NCBI GenBank assembly: GCA_964588305.1
Contig: CAZPOP010000032.1
Location: 1 to 26,376 of the forward strand
From: SM1-73 sp964588305
GTDB taxonomy: Bacteria > Zixibacteria > MSB-5A5 > SM1-73
Direction of reading: 5' to 3'
DNA: 26,376 nucleotides
Positions 1 to 7,946 of the stretch are shown here, piece after piece. Position 1 is the stretch's first letter, and every line of letters starts with the position of its first letter. Both the position numbers and the translations under genes were made by a program. Below the pieces are notes generated by a model. That model saw only the letters and a program-made list of their open reading frames with translations, had not been told where the DNA came from and did no database searches.

Positions 1-73
1 CCCGGGACCCATACTGAATGCCGTCGCAATCTCGATTTGCCTGCAAGAGCTTATAGTACTTTCGCTTTTCCAT
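1..73 (-). CDS. Unknown protein, N-terminal 24 codons only (truncated by window edge)
   Basis: An ATG at 71-73 on the minus strand opens a frame that reads MEKRKYYKLLQANRD... without a stop to the window edge. An AAGGTGA ribosome-binding site lies just upstream, inside the end of the preceding gene. The start is 4 bases past the TGA of the double glycosyltransferase, the tight spacing seen elsewhere in this operon, so it is most likely the next gene of the polysaccharide operon. Too little is present to assign a family. Confidence 0.6.
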   Translation of the reverse strand, partial: MEKRKYYKLLQANRDCDGIQYGSR

Positions 74-77
74 GTTT

Positions 78-2504
78 TCACCTTGAGCACACAGATTCGA
101 CAGCCCGGACGAACCCTCGAGTCGTTCTTTCGGTGGTAAAGTCTTTGATAATCTCCCGTGATCTGTTGCCAAAGTGGGAGAGGTCTCCGTCTTTGGACAC
201 AAGCTGGTAAATAGTTTCAGACAATTCCTTTGGGTTCTTGGGGTCGACGATCAATCCGTTTTCTCCGTCTTTTATCAAATCCCGGGAGCACCCGGCATAC
301 TTGGAGCAAATAACCGGCAGTCCGCACATCATGGCCTCATTCACCACCAGACCCCACACATCCTTCAAGGTGGGCAAGACGAAAAGGTGAGAGTTTGAAT
401 AATATGGCAGAAGCTGGTCATACTGCTTATATCCTTCAAAGAAAATGTCATCTGTTCGGTGTGCTAATTTCTTGAATTCATCTTCATCAGGTCCATCTCC
501 GACTAAGCAAAGCTGAATATTCGGATATTCTCTCTTAACTCTCTTATAAGCCTGAATTAAAATATCAACCCCTTTGAGCTTGGTGAATCTGCCCACATAT
601 AAGATTCGTTTTTTCTCTTCCGGCGGTCTTTCCCCTTCCACCGGCGTCTTTTTATCTAATCTCAGAAGTTGCGGAGCAACGGAGTAATACGCCAAAAAGA
701 TACTGTCTTCCCTCACGCCCAGGGAAAGGAGGTATTCTTGGGCCAGACTCCCGGAGACCACAAAGCCGTCTGCTTGGCTTGTCAGCAGTTTTCTCAAGAG
801 GTGCCGGAGTTTGCCGTAATGCCTTGCGGTTTGAATGGTCTCTGCCGACCAGATTATGAATTTCCTCTTGAAGCTCTTGCTGTAAAGCCAGCTGAAGATG
901 GTCTGGAATGAAAATCCACCACTTATCACGACCTGCGGAGCTTCCTTGACGAGCCGAGGCAGAAGGGTTAAGCTCAGATGAATCTCCCAGTTCTTGAGCT
1001 TTATGCTGAGGTCATTGAGAACGGAAAAGTTGAACTTGATCTTATCCTTCTCCTCCAACTTCCATTGCCGGTAATGGTCTTTCCGTCTGGCAAAGATCAC
1101 CTTGAAGCATTTTCCATATTCTTCAGCTAACTGATTCAACATTGGGATCCTGTAAGGCGAGATTATATTGGTTACCACAATTATTTTGTCATTGTTTTTT
1201 CTGTTCTCGACGCCAGGCCTTACACTTTTCGTATCGGAATTAGCAATCGAGATGGCCCCGGAATGCCCTGCCCTTTGGCTGGCCCCCCCAGCATTATAGA
1301 TCTCCTTATAGAATTCCATGAGCTTTTCTCCATATCTTCCCCAGGTGAAATTCTCAACGTGTTTTCTGGCGGATTCGCCCATTTCTTTTCTTTTGCCATC
1401 GTTTTGATAGAAGAAGAGGATTTTTTCTTTCAAAGTTTCGATGTCCCGAATGGGAATTACAAATCCATCAATATTATCTCTCACCACACTGCCTGAGTTT
1501 TGGCTAACGATGGAGGGTAATCCACAAGCCATGGCCTCATAGGTGACTAAAGCGCTGCCCTCGGTCAGAGAGGGAAAAACGAAAACGGAAGAGTTCCCGT
1601 ACCAGTTTGTAAGTTGATCGTTGGGGATATGAGAGATATGCTTGAATCGCCCTTCATATTTAGATAAGAGGCTCTTGAATTCCGGCTGCAGTCGTCCGAT
1701 CAAAACTAGTTCGGAATTGGGCAGGCGAAGCTGCTTGAAAGCCTCCAGAAGATAGTGAATGCCCTTATTCAGAGAAACTGCCCCCACGTAGATCAATCTG
1801 AAAACGTCGTCCTGTTTTTCGATTGGCCTGAATCTCTTGAGATCGACGCCAAAGGGGATCACCCTCATCCTTTTTTCCGGCACGCCTTTGGCCACACAGG
1901 TGTCATAGACATACTGGGATGGGGCGACGAGAAAGTCCGCCTCCCGTATCTCGTCCAGATACTTTTCTCTCAAAGTATGATTACAGAGAACTGGATTCAG
2001 TCCGAATCTGACATACTCCTCTTTGAGCAGCTCATTCGAATAGTCGGGATGAGCGGTGAACATGTCTAAAAGCACCTTGGTTTTGTTTTCTCTAAGTTTT
2101 TTGATGGTATTCAGAGAATATCCCAACCACCCATGAAAGATATCACAATTCCCTATTCGTCGGGAGACCAAGAAGTCGAAGAGATTGTCGGCAATCAGAT
2201 TTCCAGCCACCAGTCTTCTGAGTAATGGAACGTGCCGCCATCCTCTTCCCAGAAACTCGGGGAGAGGAACGGAGACCACGTTTTGGGGACATAATCCCTC
2301 CATATACCTGTTGCTGCAAAGCCTGGCGGCCACTTTCTTTACTGAACTGAAGTTATTGGAAAGCGAGATCAACAATGATCCGGAGAGACTTTCTGGCTTG
2401 AAATAGAATTCGGTGTAGTACTTATCCAGGACACCTGCCTTCTGCATGGCCAAGGCGGTTTTGTAAGAATGGTCGGCTCTTGCCGATGAAATGGTCACCT
2501 TCAT
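78..2504 (-). CDS. Double GT4-family glycosyltransferase (two GT-B enzymes in one chain)
   Basis: An 808-residue protein made of two successive GT4-type glycosyltransferases. The first covers about residues 1-405, with a nucleotide-sugar-binding start RLIYVGAVSLNKG (236-248) and an EX7E motif at E315/E323 followed by AMACGLP. The second covers about 439-808, with IIVVTNIISPYRIP at its N-terminus, ILYVGRFTKLKGVD (634-647) and the donor-site motif DVWGLVVNEAMMCGLP, where D715 replaces the first Glu of EX7E. The two are joined by a low-complexity linker (about 406-438). Each half has normal single-enzyme length, so this is a fusion rather than an extended enzyme. GT4 enzymes transfer sugars from nucleotide donors on the cytoplasmic side of the membrane; two consecutive sugars of the repeat unit are a reasonable inference. 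The ATG overlaps the stop of the upstream wzy-like gene by 4 bases, so the two are translationally coupled. Donor and acceptor sugars cannot be told. Confidence 0.9.
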   Translation of the reverse strand: MKVTISSARADHSYKTALAMQKAGVLDKYYTEFYFKPESLSGSLLISLSNNFSSVKKVAARLCSNRYMEGLCPQNVVSVPLPEFLGRGWRHVPLLRRLVAGNLIADNLFDFLVSRRIGNCDIFHGWLGYSLNTIKKLRENKTKVLLDMFTAHPDYSNELLKEEYVRFGLNPVLCNHTLREKYLDEIREADFLVAPSQYVYDTCVAKGVPEKRMRVIPFGVDLKRFRPIEKQDDVFRLIYVGAVSLNKGIHYLLEAFKQLRLPNSELVLIGRLQPEFKSLLSKYEGRFKHISHIPNDQLTNWYGNSSVFVFPSLTEGSALVTYEAMACGLPSIVSQNSGSVVRDNIDGFVIPIRDIETLKEKILFFYQNDGKRKEMGESARKHVENFTWGRYGEKLMEFYKEIYNAGGASQRAGHSGAISIANSDTKSVRPGVENRKNNDKIIVVTNIISPYRIPMLNQLAEEYGKCFKVIFARRKDHYRQWKLEEKDKIKFNFSVLNDLSIKLKNWEIHLSLTLLPRLVKEAPQVVISGGFSFQTIFSWLYSKSFKRKFIIWSAETIQTARHYGKLRHLLRKLLTSQADGFVVSGSLAQEYLLSLGVREDSIFLAYYSVAPQLLRLDKKTPVEGERPPEEKKRILYVGRFTKLKGVDILIQAYKRVKREYPNIQLCLVGDGPDEDEFKKLAHRTDDIFFEGYKQYDQLLPYYSNSHLFVLPTLKDVWGLVVNEAMMCGLPVICSKYAGCSRDLIKDGENGLIVDPKNPKELSETIYQLVSKDGDLSHFGNRSREIIKDFTTERTTRGFVRAVESVCSR

Positions 2505-3961
2505 GCTTTATGATCCTGTTTTTGTTTCAATTTGTCATTCAAGAATTTTCTGCCAACAACTATTCCAGCAAATCCCCACAAATACCAGGCTATGCTGGGA
2601 TTCAAGGAGGGGTCGGCCACGTTGCTTAACAGTAAGAACCCCCCCAATATGAGAAAAATTGCATGCGCAAAGGCTCGCCAGGATGGGTCCTCTTCCCTTT
2701 TTACACCGGACAATAACTCTTTACCCAACAACACCAGAAGCAAGAGATAAATTCCCAATCCCACTACCCCGGTGTCACTCAGATTTCGGATGAAGTCGCT
2801 GTGATTCGATTGCCGTGCCGGAGCAAGTACATCGCTCATTTCGTAATAGATGATGTTATCCGAAGCCAAGCCATGGCCAAAAAGCTGTGCAAACGTCGAG
2901 CTCTGGGCGAATTTGGCTAGGTGAAAACTCCAGATAACGAATCTACCGCTCAAACCGGAGAATATATTTTCACTGGATGGAGAGAAGATGACCAGGAGGC
3001 TGTCGTAGAAGTTTGCAAAAAAGCTTAAGTTCATCAAGACCACGAAGAGACAAATCAGGATGACGGCCAGCATGGTTTTGTGTCTTTTTCCCATTTTCAG
3101 CCAAAAAACGAGCTGAAGGGCCAAGATTATCCAACCGGTTCGATAGAATGTCCTCCACATGACGAGAGAGAGAAAAACGAGATTCAGTTTGTAAAAGAGG
3201 CTGGTGGAAGGATTTTTTTCGGTGGAGAGCATCCACAAGGTCAAAGGAAATGCTACCACCAGATAGCGGACCACGTCAAACGGATGAGAATAAAGTCCTA
3301 CCAGACGAGTGGCGTAAACTTCGCCCACCGAAGAGAAGATATAGCCCGTGTTTTGGACAATGGAGCTAAAGGATACCAAGCCGAAGTTTTCCAGAAATGC
3401 AATCCCCAATGGAATCCACAGAAATATCAAAAAATAGTGGATTAGCTTTCTTAAGTCTTTCTGGGCCAAAGGCGCTGACGCAAAGACAAAAAAGAGAATG
3501 TAGCTTCCTATCATTTTGGAGAACTGAACTAAGGCTCTGGACGTGCTGGGGGCAAATGATATCGCCAGAAGATTAAACGCCGCGTACAAAAGGATAACCT
3601 TGCCCAGAGCAGTATGGAGGGTTCTTAAGAAGCTCCTCTCCTTAATGATAAAGATACCCAGAATCACCAAAGGGAAAAGAATTCCTATGACCCGCTGGAC
3701 ATTCAACTCGAAGAAATCAGCAAACGGCAGTTTGACAAACCAGAACATGTCGAAGACGCATTTGGTGGAAAGGAAGAGTATGATGCCCTTTATGGGATTG
3801 CCTAAAAGATAGATGAACATGAGCAGAAGAACCAAGGAGCCGATGAAGAAAAATGAGGATTTCTCCTGCAATGCCAAAAGTGCGCCCCCGGCGAGAGCAA
3901 TCGGTATGCACAACAGATAGACCAAAGTCGAACTGCTTGAGTTTAGAGCAACTTCCTTCAT
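2501..3961 (-). CDS. O-antigen ligase/polymerase-like membrane protein (Wzy/WaaL family)
   Basis: A polytopic membrane protein of about 486 residues with roughly a dozen hydrophobic segments. It has the large loop and RxxxW/H-containing region typical of the Wzy_C (O-antigen ligase) family, for example ENIFSGLSGRFVIWSFHL and the later LFGHGLASDN and RQSNHSDFIRNLSDTG. Gly-His and His-Ser/Asp segments of this kind are characteristic of this superfamily. It would polymerise or transfer lipid-linked oligosaccharide in the periplasm. A GTG two codons upstream (3967) is possible, but the ATG at 3961 has a GAGG site 5 bases ahead, so I chose it. Its stop overlaps the start of the double glycosyltransferase. 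Sequence alone does not separate polymerase from ligase; position beside wzx and a Wzc kinase favours polymerase. Confidence 0.85.
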   Translation of the reverse strand: MKEVALNSSSSTLVYLLCIPIALAGGALLALQEKSSFFFIGSLVLLLMFIYLLGNPIKGIILFLSTKCVFDMFWFVKLPFADFFELNVQRVIGILFPLVILGIFIIKERSFLRTLHTALGKVILLYAAFNLLAISFAPSTSRALVQFSKMIGSYILFFVFASAPLAQKDLRKLIHYFLIFLWIPLGIAFLENFGLVSFSSIVQNTGYIFSSVGEVYATRLVGLYSHPFDVVRYLVVAFPLTLWMLSTEKNPSTSLFYKLNLVFLSLVMWRTFYRTGWIILALQLVFWLKMGKRHKTMLAVILICLFVVLMNLSFFANFYDSLLVIFSPSSENIFSGLSGRFVIWSFHLAKFAQSSTFAQLFGHGLASDNIIYYEMSDVLAPARQSNHSDFIRNLSDTGVVGLGIYLLLLVLLGKELLSGVKREEDPSWRAFAHAIFLILGGFLLLSNVADPSLNPSIAWYLWGFAGIVVGRKFLNDKLKQKQDHKA

Positions 3962-3991
3962 CTGCACCTCGGTTCGAAGAAAATGAGCGCT

Positions 3992-5347
3992 TCAATCCGT
4001 CTCATACTGTGTTCTTCCGTTTATCGCATCTCCAACTAGCTTCATTTCCCAGGCCTCTCTCATCCTTCGGAGAGCTTCTTTTGCCCTTTCCTCTTTGGAG
4101 AAACCTCTGGCGATTCCTTTTCTTCTCTCAGAGCTTTTCTCGTCGTGGTTCTCAGTTAAGCACTTATCGATCTTTTGGGCAAACTCTTCCTTGTCCTTTG
4201 CGATCTCAATGATTTCCCGATATTCCCGCAGGTTGGGAATGTCGGTGCTGACCACCGGCATCCCGAAAAACAGATACTCCGGCATCTTGGTGGGAAAGGC
4301 GTTATCGCCAAAGGAGTTTCTGTTGAAAGGTATCAGACCCACATCGAAGTTCTCCAGAAGGGTGGGAACGTCTTTCTCCTTCTGAGATCCCAAAAAGAGG
4401 ACATTTCTTAGGCGTCTCAGGGACTGAGGAACCTCATCCAAAACCGAGCCGGCAAACACAAATCTGCAGTCAGGACGGTGAAGAGCAGCATAGCAGAGAG
4501 TATCCCAGTCAATTTTCTGATTGGACATGGATGCCAAAAGCCCAATCAAGGGACCGCCCAAAGCCTTGAGTGATCTTCTCAAATCCTCGTTTTCCTCATG
4601 CCCGGTAAATCTGCTCAGATCGATACTGGGAGGTAGATAAAAACCGTGAGGGCTGGTCTTGCTTTTTTCTGCCAACAGACTCCTGGAGATGGCGAAAAAG
4701 AGATCAACCTGCTCTAACATTTTCTTCTCCAAGCCCTTGATCTTCAGCTTTCTCTTTTTTCTTGAGGTCATGCACGATAGCTCGTCCATGCAATCGTAGA
4801 CAAAAAGCTTGCATCTTTGGTCCTCAGTTTTGGTGGGGAAGTAGGAAGAGGTATACAAGATATACTGATGGATATTTAGTCTTTTGGCCAGGCGTCTCAC
4901 ATACCACCAGACCAGCTTCTGATTCAGCCAGTCCACCCATCCCCAAAAGCCGAACCCTAAAAGCAAGGGGACCCCCGGGGCTTCAAGCAGGTTTTTCTTT
5001 AGCTCTCGGGGCTTTTTGAACACGTTGATCCTTTGAATCCAGCTGGCCAGCGGTTTGGGGTTTCTCCATCGGAGGAGTATGTTTAAGCACCTGGCCAGAT
5101 CCAGGGGCGGGGATAGGTATATCACCCTGAAGCCCATCTGTGCGAGCTGTTCGGTGAGATGATGGTCGGAAAGGTGGGTGTCCCCCCATTCGGCCATTCC
5201 CAAGCAGACTACGTTGCGGGGAAAATCCTCTTCTGGCATATCAAGCGAGCCTTCTCCTTTTTCCTCAACCCTTCTTTTGGCTAAAGAGGTTCTTTCTGTG
5301 CGATTTGGGTTTATGCTGATCTCACCAAGCATGTCAGTCCTGGTCAT
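3992..5347 (-). CDS. GT-B fold glycosyltransferase, GT4/GT1-like
   Basis: A cytoplasmic protein of 451 residues, soluble throughout. The N-terminal Rossmann half includes RNVVCLGMAEWGDTHLSDHH and later YDCMDELSCM. The C-terminal half contains GPLIGLLASMSNQKIDWDTL, FVFAGSVLDEVP and a donor-site stretch GLIPFNRN...FPTKMPEYLFFGMPVVSTDIPNLREY. This pattern is typical of GT4/GT1 enzymes of polysaccharide clusters, including the TuaH-like group. It lies 4 bases from the wzx stop, so it is co-transcribed. The first ~40 residues are polar and not part of the fold; an internal ATG at residue 37, also preceded by a purine-rich stretch, could be the real start. The sugar specificity cannot be inferred. 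Confidence 0.85.
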   Translation of the reverse strand: MTRTDMLGEISINPNRTERTSLAKRRVEEKGEGSLDMPEEDFPRNVVCLGMAEWGDTHLSDHHLTEQLAQMGFRVIYLSPPLDLARCLNILLRWRNPKPLASWIQRINVFKKPRELKKNLLEAPGVPLLLGFGFWGWVDWLNQKLVWWYVRRLAKRLNIHQYILYTSSYFPTKTEDQRCKLFVYDCMDELSCMTSRKKRKLKIKGLEKKMLEQVDLFFAISRSLLAEKSKTSPHGFYLPPSIDLSRFTGHEENEDLRRSLKALGGPLIGLLASMSNQKIDWDTLCYAALHRPDCRFVFAGSVLDEVPQSLRRLRNVLFLGSQKEKDVPTLLENFDVGLIPFNRNSFGDNAFPTKMPEYLFFGMPVVSTDIPNLREYREIIEIAKDKEEFAQKIDKCLTENHDEKSSERRKGIARGFSKEERAKEALRRMREAWEMKLVGDAINGRTQYETD

Positions 5348-5351
5348 GGGT

Positions 5352-6653
5352 TTACCTGTATCTGATCAGGTTCAAGACTTCTTTTGCATTTTGCTGAAAA
5401 AGGGAGAAGGAAAAAAACTCCCTGGGCGAAAGCATCACTATCTTTCTGGTGCCGAAATAGAACATGAAAAGAACCGTAATCTCCGCAGCCACCGTGGCAA
5501 TGGCGGCCCCTTTTATGCCCAGCGGGGGTATGAGAATGAAATTCAGAACCAGATTCACCAATCCTCCCGCACTCACGCAGATCAAATGATACTTTTGCCT
5601 GTCACATCCCAAAAGGCACCGGCCGAAAATCCCGTTGAGCAAGACCGCAGCCACGTTCCAAAGCAGAATCTGAAAAACCACCACGCTTTCCTGGTAGCCA
5701 TCCCCGAAGAGCAATCCGATTATCTGAGCGGCGAAAATGGTTCCCGCGACTATCATGGGCACAATTACCAGGATCATGAGACTTAAGGTAAACTGCATCA
5801 GAAGCTTCAGTTTCTCCACCGATTTCTTGTACAGGCTGGAGATCACTGGGAAGATGGTGTTGTAGTAAATGCCGCCGGCCAGGAGCAAGGCGACGATTAT
5901 CTTATAGGCCGCACTGTAACAGCCCAACTCTCCCTCGCTCTTCATGAATCCCAGCATTACCGTATCGAAATTCAGGTATATCTGGATGGCGATAATGGAG
6001 AGGGCCATGGGAAAGGATTGACTCAAGATGTGTCTCCAAAAGCCGAAGTCAAACTGCAGCCTGAAGCTTCCGTATTTTCGAACGAAAACGATCATCAAGA
6101 TCAACACCGCAGCCAGGGCGCTGCCCACCTGCAAAAAGGGAATAGACAGAATCTGACCGGGCATTCTGACCAGGCTGACCACCAGAGCCACATAGAGAAG
6201 GTTTTGAGCGATGCGAGCTACGGCGATGTACTCCATGCGCTGTATTCCGATAAACACCCAATCCATGGTGAAGGAGAAGGTGAAAAGAGAGAAGCCAAAA
6301 AACAAGATGAGCTTCTTTATCTCCGGAGGTTTCGGTAGAAAATAGACGAAAACCGCCACCAAGACAAATGCGAAAACCGAGGAGAGAAGCTTGATGGTCA
6401 GAATGTTGTTTATGTATTTTTTCATTCTCTCCTTATCCCGCGCGATCTCTCTTATTCCATAGGTATTCAGACCTAAATTAACCAAGAGCATGAAATAAGC
6501 TAAGATGGCTGTGGCGAAGCTGATCTTTCCGAAGCCCTCTGCACCTAGAATTCGAGCCAGGTAGATCACGGAGATGAACTTCAAACCGTTAGAGACGGCC
6601 TCGGAAAAAGATAAAGAAAGAAAATTCTTTAGAACCGTTCTTTTGATTGACAT
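5352..6653 (-). CDS. wzx: Polysaccharide repeat-unit flippase, Wzx/MATE-like
   Basis: A 433-residue protein with about 12 to 14 hydrophobic helices. It begins LKNFLSLSFSEAVSNGLKFISVIYLARILGAEGFGKISFA, the classic N-terminus of the Polysacc_synt family (MOP superfamily). Other family features are GLNTYGIREIARD in the first loop, the conserved LNFDTVMLGFMKSEGELGCYSAAYKI region, and the C-terminal LVNLVLNFILIPPLGIKGAAIATVAAE. These proteins flip undecaprenyl-linked oligosaccharide units across the inner membrane. It is flanked by glycosyltransferase and polymerase genes, as expected. The ATG at 6653 has only a weak ribosome-binding site. Confidence 0.92.
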   Translation of the reverse strand: MSIKRTVLKNFLSLSFSEAVSNGLKFISVIYLARILGAEGFGKISFATAILAYFMLLVNLGLNTYGIREIARDKERMKKYINNILTIKLLSSVFAFVLVAVFVYFLPKPPEIKKLILFFGFSLFTFSFTMDWVFIGIQRMEYIAVARIAQNLLYVALVVSLVRMPGQILSIPFLQVGSALAAVLILMIVFVRKYGSFRLQFDFGFWRHILSQSFPMALSIIAIQIYLNFDTVMLGFMKSEGELGCYSAAYKIIVALLLAGGIYYNTIFPVISSLYKKSVEKLKLLMQFTLSLMILVIVPMIVAGTIFAAQIIGLLFGDGYQESVVVFQILLWNVAAVLLNGIFGRCLLGCDRQKYHLICVSAGGLVNLVLNFILIPPLGIKGAAIATVAAEITVLFMFYFGTRKIVMLSPREFFSFSLFQQNAKEVLNLIRYR

Positions 6654-6762
6654 TTCAGTTTTTCAGCTTGGAAGCGTGTCCGAGAATTTTGTTGCTTGCG
6701 TTATCGAGCAAAATTAGAGCCCAATAAATTGGGCAACTACAATTGCATACTCAAATCTGCCG

Positions 6763-6793
6763 GTTGGGACAGGGGTTCAACCCCTGCCCCAAC
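6763..6793. repeat. Near-perfect palindrome between wecB-like and wzx genes
   Basis: GTTGGGACAGGGGTT and AACCCCTGCCCCAAC are 15-base arms around a single base. The one mismatch becomes a G-U pair in the minus-strand RNA. It sits in the 172-bp gap between the epimerase and flippase genes and has no T-run after it on the minus strand. That makes it a repeat or RNA-processing hairpin rather than an obvious intrinsic terminator. Confidence 0.7.
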
Positions 6794-6825
6794 ACAGTCC
6801 AGCGATGTAAACTTCTAAAATGATT

Positions 6826-7908
6826 TCACAGCACAGACTCAAATACTCCAACGATCCTCTGGCTGGCTTTGCCGTCCCAGAGGGGAGGGAGTGGAACATC
6901 TCTGTGTCCATTTTGCAGCAAAACCTCTACCTCTTTTGCTATGTCCTCCGGCTCTAGGCCCACCAGATGATTGGTGCCATAGGTTATGGTCACCGGCCTT
7001 TCGGTATTCTTCCTCAGGGTTAGGCAGGGAACCTTCAAGAACGTGGTCTCCTCCTGAATTCCACCCGAGTCGGTCAAAACCAGTTTGGCGGCCCTTTCCA
7101 ATTTCAGAAAATCCAGATAACCTAATGGCTCCGTGACAATCAACTTTGGATCTTCAAGCCGAATCTCCTCCATCTTCTTCTTGGTTCGAGGGTGAAGCGG
7201 AAAAACCACTTTCGTCTTCTGGCTAACCTGCTGCATGGCGCTCATTATCTTACAAAAAGTATCCTTCTGGTCCACGTTAGAGGCGCGATGAAGGGTGAGC
7301 AGACAATATCCCTTTTCTTTCAGTCCGAGTCTCTCCAGGATCTCAGATTGTGAGATTTTTGAGTAGCACCCCAGAAGCGAATCGATCATCAGGTTGCCCA
7401 CGAAGAAGATTTTGTCCTGAGAGACGCCCTCCCTTCTCAGATTTTGATTGGCATCCTCACAGGTGGTGAAGAGATAATCTGAGAGGGAATCGGTGACCAC
7501 CCGATTTATCTCCTCCGGCATGTCTCTGTCGAAGCTCCTTAAGCCTGCCTCCACATGAGCGACCTTTATCTTCAGCTTTGCCGCCACCAGAGCGCATGCC
7601 AAGGTGGAGTTCACATCCCCCCCCACTACCACCAAGTCGGGCCGCTGCTCCTCAAGCACCTTTTCAAAAGCCATCATGATCCTGGCGGTCTGTACGGCAT
7701 GAGATCCGGATCCCACCTCCAGATTCACGTCCGGTTGGGGCAGGCCCAGATCCTCGAAGAACACCTCGGACATTCGGCGATCGTAATGCTGTCCGGTATG
7801 CACGATCAGAGGTGCGAATGTGCGGGGATGCTTTGAAAGCTCGAAATATAGGGGCGCTACTTTCATGAAATTCGGTCTGGCGCCCACCACCAGCATTATC
7901 CTCTTCAA
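6826..7908 (-). CDS. wecB: UDP-N-acetylglucosamine 2-epimerase (non-hydrolysing)
   Basis: A 360-residue enzyme that interconverts UDP-GlcNAc and UDP-ManNAc in the cytoplasm, supplying ManNAc-type sugars for surface polysaccharides. Diagnostic stretches are LVVGARPNFMKVAPL at the start, TGQHYDRRMSEVFFEDLGL, VVGGDVNSTLA, AHVEAGLRSFDRDMPEEINR (catalytic acids and His/Arg), LTLHRASNVD, FPLHPRT and LTDSGGIQEE. Full family length. The start is a TTG at 7906-7908 with a GAGGG site 6 bases upstream; it gives the usual MKRIMLVVG N-terminus. An ATG four codons on (7896) is the alternative. No UDP-ManNAc dehydrogenase is in the window, so either ManNAc is used directly or the dehydrogenase is encoded elsewhere. 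Confidence 0.93.
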   Translation of the reverse strand: MKRIMLVVGARPNFMKVAPLYFELSKHPRTFAPLIVHTGQHYDRRMSEVFFEDLGLPQPDVNLEVGSGSHAVQTARIMMAFEKVLEEQRPDLVVVGGDVNSTLACALVAAKLKIKVAHVEAGLRSFDRDMPEEINRVVTDSLSDYLFTTCEDANQNLRREGVSQDKIFFVGNLMIDSLLGCYSKISQSEILERLGLKEKGYCLLTLHRASNVDQKDTFCKIMSAMQQVSQKTKVVFPLHPRTKKKMEEIRLEDPKLIVTEPLGYLDFLKLERAAKLVLTDSGGIQEETTFLKVPCLTLRKNTERPVTITYGTNHLVGLEPEDIAKEVEVLLQNGHRDVPLPPLWDGKASQRIVGVFESVL

Positions 7909-7946
7909 GGTGTTCCCTCGGCTTGAATCTGAGAGTTATCCCCGTC

